Source of the DNA: Effrenium voratum | Lineage: Eukaryota; Sar; Dinophyceae; Suessiales; Symbiodiniaceae | Length of the DNA stretch: 64,000 nucleotides | Direction of reading: 5' to 3' | Assembly: GCA_963377175.1 (NCBI GenBank) | Contig: CAUJNA010001213.1 | Location: 372,001 to 436,000, forward strand | Shown: piece after piece, positions 21,001-29,749 of the stretch | How the letters are laid out: each line of letters starts with the position of its first letter | Position numbering within the stretch: position 1 is the stretch's first letter | Made by a program: the position numbers and the translations under genes | Notes under the pieces: generated by a model | The model's input: only the letters and a program-made list of their open reading frames with translations | What the model was told of the DNA's origin: nothing | The model's database searches: none

Positions 21001-22762
21001 TCCCTTGAGCACCAAAACATGCGTTTTCCCAAGAGAGGAAACCCTGAGGGCCCCGACTGTTTTCGGGATCCTGAAGGGACTTGATTGTTTTTTGCGGGGG
21101 CCTTGAGCGGTTGGGGGTCCGATTGTACAGAAAAATCCAGGTTTGCACTATTAGAATTCCCTTGCAAGGCTGGTTTTTGGATGTATGCTTCCAGGAACCC
21201 TGTGTTTTGACGAGGTGAGCTGAAAAAATACGGGTGGGGGGTTCCCTTGAACACTATGCCTGGGTTTAAGTCTACGGGGTCAAGGGGGCAGGGGGAGGGA
21301 GCCCAATTTTTTTTATCTTATTAAGTTCTTAAGGCTTATTTGGGCTGTCTCCCCCTTCCCTCCTCCCCACCTGAACCGACACAGAAGTTGGAAAAGCCTG
21401 CGAGTGTCACGCCGTTTCCCAACTTTTCGGGGCTTGGCCTTTGGGCCACTGCTTCAATACCCTGTGGCCGCCCGACCCGCAATAAGTTTATGTTTTTGTT
21501 TTTAGACTTATACTAAATGAGTTGATACCCATATCAATATAGTCCAGACTGGGTCCGTTTACAGGCGCCCAAAAGCACAGCCAAATGCTGTTTGTGCTGT
21601 TTTTTTTTTTGCCAGCGCATATTCACTTCGGTCAAGGGGGGCAACATGACGAACAAACGCAATTGAGCAGCGTTCAAAACCCCGATGAAAGAAGTTAGTA
21701 GGTGTTGTCCTGCAAGTTGCTGCGCGAAGGGAAACACAGGGCATCACAGGGCCGACACGAGGATTCATGTTCTGAAAGGGGCCGCGAAAGGCCGATTTTG
21801 AACACTGGGTTGCTTGCTGAGCCGTCCGCGAAAGCTCCGCGAAAGGGTTTCTTGGCCCAATGTGCTCCACGAAAGGAACACTGTGGAGTGCGCAAGGTTC
21901 GCGAAATGCTGCGAAAGGGTTCGCGAAGGCAGACATGGAATATCACATCGTGGCACCCAGGTTTTGACAATTTTTCAACTGTTTCATCATGTTTTGCTCA
22001 GTTTTGCTTCAGAAAACGTGGTGTGGAACTAAAGTCTGGGGGGAGAGTCCATGAGGCGCCTGGCCCGCAGGTTAAAGCCGAACACACGAGCTTCCAATGG
22101 CTCAGAGCCAAAGCCAAGTTTGGGTTCCGAATCCTGGACTTCCATGTGCTTAAGAGGTTCCAAAAAATAATAATCCCCTGTTGGCTTTAAAGGGAATCTT
22201 TCACTAATTACTGGAAATCATGTTTTTTTTCTTCCTCCGGGGGGCGAGAAAACAAATGGAAGTGGACCTTCGCTCAGGTTTCATTATGGCGGAGGTGATG
22301 GCGTATAGCGATCTCAAGGAGCTTGGGAGTGAGGCAGCCGTGAAGGCCCCATGGGCCGATGGGCGCTGGGTTCGAGGGGATCAGGCAAAACAAAGTCCAC
22401 TCTGAGGAAATTGGGGTCATTACCCAAAATAATAAGGGTCATTGACCCATTTGTAAAGGGCTATGGAGACTCCAGGTACTTGTTTGCTTTTTGGCCTGGG
22501 CCTACTTGCGGGCTGGGTTTGTTTGTGGTCAACTTTTTGTCAACACACTGCGCCACAGCAAAGGTCCTTCGCTACCAACACGTTTGACCTTGATCGCACC
22601 AATGGATCGGTCAGGCAGGCGGAAAATATCGCCAAGAAGGCAAGAACTACGAGGCGCGTGTCATCCTTTGGTCGGCAAAGCGCATGTCGCCATGTTTTTT
22701 CGTCGCAGGTTCAGGACGGGGATGTGATTTTCTTCAAGTTCAACCTGGGCAAGGGCAAGTGA
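1657..22762 (+). CDS. OLA1: Obg-like ATPase 1 (OLA1/YchF), 20 exons found
   Basis: P-loop NTPase of the TRAFAC/Obg class, YchF subfamily; family members bind ribosomes, prefer ATP and act in cytosolic translation and stress control. Exons: 1657-1683, 2493-2560, 3508-3554, 5939-6040, 8063-8114, 9371-9414, 11433-11504, 12216-12281, 13361-13422, 13743-13813, 15282-15328, 16000-16088, 16964-17034, 17613-17684, 18975-19021, 19592-19663, 20661-20703, 22278-22345, 22615-22653, 22709-22762. They total 1213 nt; a microexon of about 14 nt between 3555 and 5938 was not located. Allowing for it the protein is about 408 residues, against about 396 for the human protein. Start chosen because MPPKK is the usual N-terminus. 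All other junctions keep phase. Donors are 5 GT, 11 GC and 3 GA; 18 of 19 acceptors are AG|G. Confidence 0.93.
1981..2069. mobile_element. family B inverted-repeat element
   Basis: Diverged copy of the family whose ends are CTCACTTCCTGAGTTC and, inverted, ACTCAGGAAGTGAG. Here the right end reads CCAATCCACTCAGGAAGTAA. Lies in OLA1 intron 1. Best copies are at 29750 and 27245. Confidence 0.6.
3342..3414. mobile_element. family I element, half copy
   Basis: Carries TCTGGTTTGGACGATTTTCC and GGTTCCATGTTAATTCG, matching the right half of the family I element at 59351-59451. It ends shortly before OLA1 exon 3. Confidence 0.5.
4011..4114. mobile_element. family J element
   Basis: Starts CCAGAATTAG, has a T-rich core with TTTGGCGTCCCTTTG and ends TAATTCCAGCCTAG. 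Closely similar copies at 50513-50630 and 61319-61424. The ends resemble each other inverted (CTAG...AATTCCAG against CCAGAATTAG). Confidence 0.65.
4925..5420. repeat. 11-bp minisatellite GGTTGGGAAAA
   Basis: About 45 imperfect copies of GTTGGGAAAAG with variants in which AAAA becomes AC, AG or GA. It lies inside OLA1 intron 3. It creates long open frames on both strands (for example proline/phenylalanine-rich frames on the minus strand at 4694-5495), which are repeat artefacts and not genes. Confidence 0.9.
6140..6197. mobile_element. family I element, partial
   Basis: Contains AATGGTCCAAACCAGGACCC and CAGGTTCCATGTTAATTGG, one arm of the family I inverted repeat, in the intron after OLA1 exon 4. 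Confidence 0.5.
8312..8437. mobile_element. family H inverted-repeat element with poly-T
   Basis: Left end CTTCCATTTGCTTGTGAA, right end GGGCTTAAGCAAATGGAAG, inverted to each other; internal TTGGTTTTTAAGGGAATCTA. A pure T run of over 30 bases lies next to the right arm. Intron of OLA1 between exons 5 and 6. Confidence 0.7.
8755..8805. mobile_element. short family C derivative
   Basis: Compact form keeping only the ends: CTAGGTCTCCCAATAGTGCC and ATCTACTGGAGGTCG, with the centre lost. A comparable short form lies at 9250-9296. Confidence 0.45.
9139..9227. mobile_element. family G element
   Basis: Begins TTGGCGGCTCCCAGCCACCC, contains TTTAGTGTTTAGTGG and, inverted, AACCCACTAAAC, ends TTTCAGCAAGGG. 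Other copies at 11031-11126, 19979-20077 and 59156-59261. Confidence 0.65.
9453..9568. mobile_element. family F element
   Basis: Left end TACTGTGGATGGACAAAATC; right end GATTTCGTCCATCCACTTCC. It starts about 40 bp after the GA donor of OLA1 exon 6. Confidence 0.7.
9676..9870. repeat. GGTT/GGTC tetranucleotide and CATA/CACA tract
   Basis: A run of GGTC, GGTT and GGTG units (9676-9790) passes into alternating purine-pyrimidine sequence rich in CACGCATA and ACACAC (9793-9870). Intronic. Long minus-strand frames through it are artefacts. Confidence 0.85.
11031..11126. mobile_element. family G element
   Basis: TTGGTGGCTCCCAGCCATCC at the left and AAACCTTTTAGCGGGGG at the right. It lies in OLA1 intron 6, which also holds family F and the tetranucleotide tract. 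Confidence 0.65.
13926..14023. mobile_element. family B element
   Basis: Left CTCACTTCCTGAGCTTC; right GGCCAATCCGCTCAGGAACTG. Located about 110 bp after OLA1 exon 10. Confidence 0.65.
14377..14461. mobile_element. family N inverted-repeat element
   Basis: GTTGGTGGTTTGGGGATTTG at the left pairs with AATCCAAACCACCAA at the right. Related copies at 51670-51742 and 60396-60482. Confidence 0.6.
17064..17173. mobile_element. family D element
   Basis: CCCAAAGCGAATCGACCTTT at the left; ends CCAGGTCCCTAAGGGGCAAG with GTGAG. Core carries AGTTTTCTGGAAGTTTGGTC and CCCCAAAAGGTGATC. It starts 30 bp after the GC donor of OLA1 exon 13. Confidence 0.65.
17277..17366. mobile_element. family E long hairpin element
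   Basis: Left arm TGGAGTCTCCATGACCCTTA with AAAAAATGGGTGA; right arm ATTTTTTTAAGGGTCGTGG with AGACTCC. The arms pair almost end to end with a short TTATTTTGGG loop. OLA1 intron 13; other copies at 22409, 44620, 57164 and, truncated, 58975. Confidence 0.75.
18034..18134. repeat. TGGC then TGGT tetranucleotide array
   Basis: About 13 TGGC units followed without interruption by about 11 TGGT units, the switch of unit suggesting a single point change spread by slippage. OLA1 intron 14. Frames of Ala-Ser-Gln-Pro or Trp-Leu repeats through it are artefacts. Confidence 0.9.
18219..18318. mobile_element. family A element
   Basis: GACTGCTATTGGCTTGGATC at the start, TTTAGACTTTAACTTTTTT, CACTAACCCCCAACAAG and GTTGCAGCAGCCAAAC at the end. 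The most frequent element of the window; clearer copies at 26061, 37981, 61448 and 62305. Confidence 0.65.
19456..19555. mobile_element. family I element
   Basis: Contains ACTGGAACCTGACGTGTGGG and TCCTGGTTTGGACCATTTTC. It lies about 40 bp before the acceptor of OLA1 exon 16. Confidence 0.5.
19979..20077. mobile_element. family G element
   Basis: Left TTGGTGGCTCCCAGCCATCC; right AGTTACACTTTCAGCGGGGG. OLA1 intron 16. Confidence 0.65.
20490..20596. mobile_element. family H element
   Basis: CTTCCATTCGCTTAAGAAG at the left, CTTGAGCAAGTGGAAG at the right, with TTGTTGGTTTTAAC and GGGAATCTATCAC inside. Ends about 65 bp before the acceptor of OLA1 exon 17. Confidence 0.7.
22139..22262. mobile_element. 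family H element
   Basis: CTTCCATGTGCTTAAGAGG at the left and AAACAAATGGAAG at the right; it ends only 15 bp before OLA1 exon 18, so most of the downstream side of that intron is the element. Confidence 0.65.
22409..22475. mobile_element. family E element
   Basis: GGGTCATTACCCAAAATAAT, AGGGTCATTGACCCATTTG and TATGGAGACTCCAGG. Left arm shortened. Lies in the 269-nt intron between OLA1 exons 18 and 19. Confidence 0.6.
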
Positions 22763-22875
22763 GCTTTTGAGCGGCGAGCTCAAGAGTAGCCTATATCTAG
22801 ATGGTTGCCTCGCGCTTTCCGAGAGGCAGCAAAGGCCCCGCGCTCTTCGAGAGCGAGTTGTGTACAGTTTTGAAC

Positions 22876-22935
22876 ATGCCGCGCACGCAGAAACTGGCCG
22901 CAGATCGCACCAGCCTGGGTTCCTCCCATGTCCGC
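22876..22935 (+). other. candidate first exon of the second gene
   Basis: An ATG 114 bp after the OLA1 stop opens a frame beginning MPRTQKLAADRTSLGSS. A possible trans-splice acceptor (GTGTACAG) lies 9 bp upstream. Close head-to-tail spacing on one strand is usual in dinoflagellates. The exon end was not determined and no phase partner was confirmed. Sequence from 22990 to 24450 shows only a family F element, a possible mini-exon (23416-23442, ESSAVGSAQ frame) and family B and A elements. Confidence 0.3.
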
Positions 22936-23721
22936 CCTAAGTGGTTGTATTTGGATGTATTTGGAGGGCTTCTCAAAATGATTACTTTTGGGGTGGTTTC
23001 TTTGAGAGGCTAACTTGAAGGATGTTTAATTCAACAAAAGAAGGGACATAGCCGATCCAGGTGGGCAACACGTTTGGGTCACACTTTAGATGTGTGCTTT
23101 TTCAACCCAGCTCTCGAGACGACTTCTTAGAAGGCTAAGAAGTTTGATGCGTCCGTGACTACAAGATTGCTGGCCTTCACTTTGAGGTTAAGAATGGCAG
23201 AAGTGAGCCGCAGCAAGCAACAAGGACGTAAGGACTGACTGCCGGAAGCAACACATGTTTTGCAAATGATTGCCCACAACGGTCCAACTGAATTCTCAAA
23301 AAACAAGCACTTTGACTCCATCTTTGATGCCCCTTGGGACGCTTTGGGCGCCTTGGCTGGTCGCCTTCCGTCTTGCTTGCAACGCGGCGGCGTATGGCAT
23401 GGCGTCGAGTCCCAGGAAAGCTCCGCGGTTGGTTCGGCTCAGGTCGCCGCTTTTTTGGATCTGCCAGTTTGCTTTTGATCTCTCGGGGGCAACTAAGCTT
23501 ACTCCCTGAGTTCCTGGATTTGTTGGGCGAACCATTTTTAGTACAACTGCTACAAAGAGTCCGGACTGTTTCTGAGCAATCCATTCAAGGGAGGGAGAAT
23601 GAGGGGCATCCCGCTTGTTGGCCCCTGCCTTTTCTTTTGGCAAGCAGTTTGTCAGGGTAAGCCAATAGATGGGTGACCCTGTCTAGGGGCATGGCCGCCA
23701 GGCCCTCCTGGAAGCGAGAGA

Positions 23722-23846
23722 TACTGTGGATGGACGAAATCCTGCACCACTTTGAAACCATGGGAAGCCATTGCTTGTTGGTATTTACACGGGAATCATC
23801 ATTCCAGGGTTTCTTAAGTGGTGCAGGATTTCGTCCATCCACAGTA
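23722..23846. mobile_element. family F element, best copy
   Basis: The 29-base left end beginning TACTGTGGATGGACGAAATC (continuing CTGCACCAC) is matched inverted at the right, GATTTCGTCCATCCACAGTA. Interior: GAAACCATGGGAAGCCATTG and GGGAATCATCATTCCAGGG. About 125 bp long, no coding capacity. Confidence 0.8.
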
Positions 23847-24165
23847 CGAGAAAGGCTTCTAGAAATGTTTGCTTCTTTATTCAAGGCACGCGCTCATTTT
23901 TTGACAACTTGGGCATTCAGGATGTGGCATTTTTTGTGGCCCAGCATAGGCATAGATCGTCATCTCCTGAACTTGGCTGTCCTGTTGGTTGTGCCAGTCT
24001 TGACGAGGCCGCTGCCAGCTAGAGTTGTAAGGCTTGTGTACTGCCTATGTCCTTGCTTTTTGGTGAGTAACCCTGATGACCTGGTGATCATACTAATCGA
24101 GCAATGATCATTGCTCAGCTGAAGTTCCAGCAGCTAATCATTTGAACGCCAATGCAAAGGGCAGA

Positions 24166-24261
24166 CTCACTCCCTGAGTTCTTGGACTTGAACTGTCACT
24201 GTTTGGGAAGACCATTTTTAGTGGCACGCACAAAGTTGGCCAACTCGCTCTGGAAGTGAGG
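24166..24261. mobile_element. family B element
   Basis: CTCACTCCCTGAGTTCTTGG at the left; GGCCAACTCGCTCTGGAAG with TGAG at the right. Confidence 0.65.
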
Positions 24262-24290
24262 CGTGCCCCAAATCTTGATTGCCGAAATGT

Positions 24291-24450
24291 TGATTGCTGT
24301 TGGGTGGGATCTTGAGACTTTAACTTTTGGGAAATCAAGGGGGTTCCATTAGACCCAAAAAAGGCAAACTTCTTGCAGAGGGGTCGTTCCAGCAGCCAAG
24401 GTTCAGTCAAGGTCCCAAAAGGTGATCACCTATTTCCAGTTCCTGTGGGA
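24291..24450. mobile_element. family A joined to family D
   Basis: Family A (GATTGCTGTTGGGTGGGATC to CAGCAGCCAAG) runs straight into the right half of family D (TCAAGGTCCCAAAAGGTGAT, ATTTCCAGTTCCTGTGGGAG). The same A-D junction recurs at 62305-62479, where the left half of D is also present, showing that A is inserted within D. Confidence 0.6.
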
Positions 24451-24574
24451 GACTAGGTCCCCCCAATTCTTGCCTTTTACCCTTTTTTGGGGGAGGGCTT
24501 CCCTACTGAAATAGACAACAGAAAAAAAAAGTTGGTGCCAACTTATTCTAACCTCCCTCTACTGGAGGAGCTAG
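24451..24574. mobile_element. family C element bordering a candidate exon
   Basis: Left AGGTCCCCCCAATTCTTGCC, core GGGGGAGGGCTTCCCTAC and ATAGACAACAG, right CTACTGGAGGAGCTAG. The terminal AG serves as the acceptor of the candidate exon beginning at 24575. Flanks GGAGACT and GGAGAGT resemble a duplicated target. Confidence 0.65.
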
Positions 24575-24679
24575 GAGAGTGAGGAGCAGGTCACCAGGGT
24601 CCAAGTTCTTGGCTACCGGCGGCAGGTTGGCCTTTGCATCGGAGGCTGGAGTCCGGCGCACGGCCGCCGCCTCAGCGAA
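24575..24679 (+). other. candidate exon of the second gene
   Basis: Opens directly after the family C element. The phase 0 reading (ESEEQVTRVQVLGYRRQVGL, then CIGGWSPAHGRRLSESES) has G/C-rich third positions; a second frame (SPGSKFLATGGRLAFASEAG) is also open, so frame and exact end are uncertain. No family recognised. Confidence 0.35.
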
Positions 24680-24753
24680 TCGGAGTCTTTGGAGTTTTCT
24701 GGTGATTCTGGGTCTGTCTGTGGAGTTGGTACCGTTTTGGTGGGGTTTAAAGG

Positions 24754-24868
24754 CTAGGTCCCCAAGTAGTGCCCTTTTTCCACCCTTTTTTGGGGGAGGG
24801 TTCCCCTACTAAAATAGATTACAGCAAAAGGGTACCCTTATTATAGCCTCTCTACTAGAGGACCTGGA
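24754..24868. mobile_element. family C element
   Basis: CTAGGTCCCCAAGTAGTGCC at the left and CTCTCTACTAGAGGACCTGG at the right with the typical GGGGGAGGGTTCCCCTAC core. With the copy ending at 24574 it brackets a candidate exon. Confidence 0.7.
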
Positions 24869-25854
24869 AGGGAAACCAAAAGGAAACCAAGAGGCACCTT
24901 TGGGGCCTGGGGGTTCCAAGATTTCCCTTCATTCGCTGATCCATGAGAAGGTTTGCTCGCTCCATGTTGGGATTTGTCTTTGTCGACCTTCGAACCTTTG
25001 TGTTGGTCCAAATGCCAAAAGGTAAAACAGGGGGGTCAAACCAATAGGGGGGGGAAATAGAACAAGTCTCCATGTTTGCAGGGCCCGACCCTTTTCATAA
25101 ACAGGGTCCATTTAGAGAAGGACTCACGGTTACTCGCAGGCTGATTTGGAGGATCCAAATCCATTCCAAATCCTTGTGACGCAAGTGTTTGTTGGATGCA
25201 CCCTTCTACCAACCCTGAGAAAGCCATCGTTGAACTCCGACTAGCATTGCTAGTTAGGCCCTTTAAATATATAGGCGTGCCCACTCCCAAACAAGGCGCT
25301 CCTCGCCCCGAGCCGTTGCAGTCGCTTACTCCCTGACCTTTTGAGGAGGGCCCTTTTAATGTCCGGCCATTTTTAGCGCGGGGAGTGAGAGTTGCAGGCT
25401 TAGGTTATAGGGCCGGTCTACCAGTAAAGTCCGGCAGGGCCGGGGTGCACCGGGGAAGTTGCAAAATATAAGGACTATGGCTTTCTTTTCTCCTTCCCCC
25501 CTCTCTCTCTCTCTCCCTCCCTCTTTCTCGTCCTTTTCCTCCTTCTTGCCATCTTTATTTGTCTGCTTATCTTTCCGTGTCTCTTTCTCAGTTTTAGCAC
25601 TCCGAAAAAATGGTCTGATTGTTTCTATTTGTCTTAGTCGTTCTTTTGTTGTGCTCTTTCCCTTTTCTTCCGCGGAGGGGCAAAAAGAGAAACTGCGAGG
25701 TCTTGAGGGTCGGACCCCACAAAAGTCCGCCGAGGGTTCACTTTTGGCAGGTTGCAAAACCGCGCGCCATGGGCGGTGCCAATGGTCACGTTTCCGAACG
25801 CCATCCCGCGTTCTCGCGTTGTCCAGCCTTTTCACGCGCAGTCCTTTTCAGCGC

Positions 25855-25932
25855 GTTGGTGCATGCATTGGAGGGAGCTGGTTGGTGCATGCATTGGAGG
25901 GAGCTGGTTGGTGCATGCATTGGAGGGAGCTA
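25855..25932. repeat. 26-bp repeat, three identical copies
   Basis: Three head-to-tail copies of a 26-bp unit containing TGGTGCATGCATTGGAGGG; TGCATGCA inside each is a perfect palindrome. The copies are essentially identical, so the expansion is recent. Confidence 0.85.
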
Positions 25933-26060
25933 GCTCAGTTTCGAGACGACGCAAGTTTTCCTTTGGCTGCATGACCTCTGGGGTGCCACCTTGGGCTGAT
26001 AATGTCAGATGGTCGCCCAGGCGTTGGGCATCGAAGGGCAAAGATGACGTGGTGGCCTGA

Positions 26061-26166
26061 GTGCTATTGGGTTGGATCTTTAGGCTTTGACTTTTTGGGA
26101 AATCAAGGGGTTTTCCACTAAACCCCCAACAAGTTAAACTTTTGCAGGGGGTCAACAGCAACCAAG
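26061..26166. mobile_element. family A element
   Basis: GTGCTATTGGGTTGGATCTT at the start, GGGAAATCAAGGGGTTTTCC and CACTAAACCCCCAACAAG inside, CAGGGGGTCAACAGCAACCA with AG at the end. Confidence 0.75.
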
Positions 26167-26610
26167 CTTAGGACTTTCACTTTCTTTGCCAAATGGGTTT
26201 TCCATTATATAAACCACTAAAAGATATGGCGATTGGAGTGCCGCAGGGCCTTCCGGGGGGAAAGGGGGTGGCGCAGGCCAATCGATTCTTGCCTACTAGT
26301 TGGTTGGATCTGGTTGGATCTTAAACTTTTGGGAACATGGACGTTTTCCCAGCAATCGACTGTAAACCAAGCCCTTTGCACAGGAGGCAATAGCTACCAC
26401 TAATTTAAGTTGGGATCAACCGTCCGTTGAATCATATGTAGGGTGAAAAGTAAAAAAAGCCAACAACCCCCCACCAACATGGAACCTGGCCGGGAGGTTG
26501 GAAGACAGTTCTGCTCTGAAAAGGTCATCTCATAAGCCCAGAAGGGAGGGCCGACCCAAGAGGCTTTTTGGACGACTCGGATGCGTCCATGTCGAATTGA
26601 TCCGGCCAAG

Positions 26611-26685
26611 GGCACGCCATTTCGGGGGAAGTACTCTGTGGAGGGCGTGTTGCTGCCAAACGCCGACCAGGCCTCGAACCGGATA
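26611..26685 (+). other. candidate exon of the second gene
   Basis: AAG|G acceptor and GC donor frame 25 codons in phase 0: GTPFRGKYSVEGVLLPNADQ then ASNRI. Third positions are strongly G/C. The frame stays open upstream to 26563 (AFWTTRMRPCRIDPAK), so the exon may start earlier. No family recognised. Confidence 0.4.
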
Positions 26686-27244
26686 GCCAGAGTTCCCTCA
26701 CGTTTTGATGGTCAATTGCAAGTGGGTCTTTTTGGTGGGACTGGGTTTTAAAGAGGAAAAGGACGGGTGGCCTGATGCTTGGAAACTTGCTGGCCCAGGT
26801 CGGACGGAACAGGCTAGTTCCCAGAAAAAGAACGCACAAGTGACGCACGAGAATTGCCCACCTCCCGCAACTATGCTTGCCCTGTCACCACTTTGCCATG
26901 GAACCTGACTGGCGGGTCTGGTTGCCGTGTTGTTTTTTTTCTTTTCTCGGGAGGGGAAGGCTTTCCCTTTGAAATCGGCCAACAAAACTGGCGCCCTTTT
27001 TCCCCATGACCACTGGGCTTAGTGTGCAGAGGGCTCCATTGTGGTGGGAGAACGCCCTCCTTTTTTTAGGAAGGACGGTGGGTTCCTTTACCTCAGTTGT
27101 TCAGTGGCGTCCTTTTTCCCGTTTTTGTGGTGAAAACTGGTCTTCCCCAAAAAGGGTTCGCCCCTTTTTTTCAGACAACAAGGCATGCCATTTTTCCCCC
27201 ATTTGGAGGTCCTCGGCTTTTGCCGACAGGATCCTTGTGAACAT

Positions 27245-27341
27245 CTCACTTCCTGAGTTCATGGACTTTTTGGGTTTGGACCATTTTGGCGGTATATAGA
27301 AAGTTCAGAGTTTTTGTTGGCCAATCCAATCAGGAAGTGAG
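27245..27341. mobile_element. family B element
   Basis: CTCACTTCCTGAGTTCATGG at the left, GGCCAATCCAATCAGGAAGT with GAG at the right: 14-base inverted ends. Confidence 0.75.
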
Positions 27342-28527
27342 ACAGCTGTAGTTTACAAGAGTTCTTAAAGTGCTTCTTACGCAACTTGCTAGACCGCAAT
27401 ACACCCTCTTGGGATGTGAGTTATTCCAGGAAGCGCAAGGTTCAACGACCAATAGCAACCTCATGAAGGGGTCATACAGCCTGCCTTGCCCATGAAGGTT
27501 TTTCAGGCAACTCGCTGCTTGCTGAATCGAGACCCTATGACTGTTCGGAGCCTCTTTTTGTTGGAGGGGCGTCTGTAAAAAAAGGGGCGCGGCGAACCAG
27601 CACCCTTTAACTGCTGCTTTTTGAGCAGTGCTTAGAATTTTGGACTTGAGAAGAAGCAGTGGTTGGGGAGTGCTGGTGCTCCACTGTTTGGAGAAACACC
27701 ACTATGGACTTCCGATTGTAACCCCTTTTGAAGCGAGGACATACAAACCCCAAAACGGTTTCGAGCCCTCACCCCTTGAAGTCTGGAAGCAGCTTTGACA
27801 GGCGGCAGAAGATGCTCCAGGCTGGGCTGACGCCCATGGTCGACATGGGCGTGTGTGTGTGTGTGTGTGTGTTTTTTGGATGATGCTGCTTTCGGGTTGG
27901 TTTAACGTTCGACCAAAAGGAAACCAGCCATTCTCGGGTTTCGACACCTAATCTGAGATAATCCCAATTCGAATTTTTGTGTTCGGCCTTAAGGGGCCAA
28001 TTTCCCAGAACCATGTTTTGGGGGCATCGCTTCATTTCAGCCACCAAAGAATGGCAAAGTCAGGTTTAGCTACCATGCACGGGCAAGTCCAATGCGTGGG
28101 GGTTCGCGGCGCAAGCTTCTCATTTGGCCTGTGAAAGGGCTAACAAAATCCAAAGCCAGACACCCTCGCACTAGGGGAAGCTGACCTGTGATTTCCTTTT
28201 TCCCAACAGAAGGTGGGATTGTGTTCGCAGTTTTAGCCATCACCTACTTGACTCTCCCAGGAGGAGGTCTGGGTGAACCAGGGTTCCTGAAAGGGTACAT
28301 TTGGCCATAAACATAAAACAAACAGAAGCCTTCCTACTACCTTCCAAAGGTTTGTTTATTTGTCCTCATGTGCCCTCTTTTGAGCCACAATTGACAACCC
28401 TGGAAAGTTGCTGGTTCACGCTGCTTCGAAGGGTTTCTGCCTCTTAGGTGTGTCCTTCAGGCCCCCTGTGACCCTCGATTCCACCTTTCGCGCCACCCTT
28501 GCGCTGCCAAACCCACGCTGTCGATAC

Positions 28528-28567
28528 GAGCGCCTGCGAGCGCCTGCGAGCGCCTGCGAGCGCCTGC
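28528..28567. repeat. 10-bp repeat GAGCGCCTGC, four copies
   Basis: Four consecutive copies directly upstream of a candidate exon (28578-28615). As 10 is not a multiple of 3 it shifts the frame with each copy, which argues that the array itself is not coding. Confidence 0.8.
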
Positions 28568-28577
28568 GGTATCGGAG

Positions 28578-28615
28578 GCATCGACGAGCGCTTGGGCAAC
28601 AGACTCCGGCCAAAG
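28578..28615 (+). other. candidate exon, GIDERLGNRLRPK
   Basis: Begins after GAG|G in phase 1 and reads IDERLGNRLRPK, ending at AAG|GC. Splice signals match the OLA1 pattern; product unknown. Confidence 0.35.
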
Positions 28616-29749
28616 GCAAGCAGCGCCTCGGCACTTTTTCTTTGGAAGTGGCAGTGCCGGGATAGAACTTTTGTCATGCTTGTTGTTGCGAAACTGTTTT
28701 CCCATTTTTGCTTATTGTGGTTTAGTGGTGGAAATCCAACTCCACTTAATTGCCAAAATTTGATAATTTATGCTCCCCTTCCAACGTCAACCAAGTTGTG
28801 CCAACATGGCTTCCCCAAAAACCAGATTCCAAAGAGCACTTGACACCCTTGGGTTCCATTCTACTTGCTCTTTGATTTTTCCTTTTCGGGGGTGGCCAAA
28901 TGTACGAACCCGGTTTAAGCCAAGCTCTGTGCTAAATTGATGTGCTTGGATTTACTCAAAGGGAAGCTTCACTTGAAACCAACCTGAAAAGTGCTAGCCA
29001 TTGGTTTTACCATGGTTTCACTTGAAGCCAACCTGAAACGGGTACCCTCGAAACCACACCAGCAAGCATGAAAAACACACTATCCGCGCTGGTGCGATAG
29101 GCCGGGAAATGAGAAAATGGACCGACCCCGCAAAAACATGGGCTCAGTTGTTCAAAGCCGACCTTTTGACCTTTTGGTTTTTCCGTTTTGGTCCATATTT
29201 AGTCATGGCCCCAAAAGGTTAACCTTTTAGTTGCAGGTCCTTTGGGCAACTGAGGGGGGGGGGAAAAACAACCATCCCTGCCTGGTGGTTTCCGGGACCA
29301 ACGCCCTGGGCTTGCCTCCCGCCCGAAACCCACGGGCTGCGCGCCTAACCGCTTTCGGTTCCCGAGGCCAGCGATTGGAGCAGGCAGCCTCCACCGAGGG
29401 CATGCAACTTGGGCCCTGTTTTTTGTTCTTCTTTTTTGTGGGCTTGGTTTTTTGTTTGTTTTCTTGTTTGTTCTTTTTTGCGGAGGCCCAATCTCTCAGA
29501 AGGCCCGGTTTCCACAAAAAATCATGGGGGCAACAAGCATGTCAAGCTGATCAGCTTATGCCTATACGTTGAGGTCCAGTAGAACTAAAATTGGATACCA
29601 GCACCGTGAAATGGTCAATTGGTACACTAAATTTGGTCAAGCAAGGGCACATGAGGACAAATGGGTCCAATGTGTCCAAGCTCATTTACTCTACCGGTTG
29701 CCACCTTTGGCCTGACGGAAACCTAGGATCAGCCACAACCTTTGAGTGT

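Larger units (their letters stand above)
18975..22762 (+). other. OLA1: OLA1 exons 15-20: C-terminal TGS domain
   Basis: Exon 15 [15 protein letters not shown] leads into exon 16 [20 protein letters not shown], exon 17 [14 protein letters not shown], exon 18 [20 protein letters not shown], exon 19 [13 protein letters not shown] and exon 20 [17 protein letters not shown] then TGA. This is the highly conserved TGS-domain end of OLA1/YchF, complete. The last intron (22654-22708) is only 55 nt, while the one before carries a family E hairpin and others exceed 1 kb. Confidence 0.93.

Noticed and set aside
25459..25974. 171-codon Ser/Leu-rich + frame and its minus-strand counterpart
   Set aside because: Driven by a CT-rich tract and the 26-bp triplicate.
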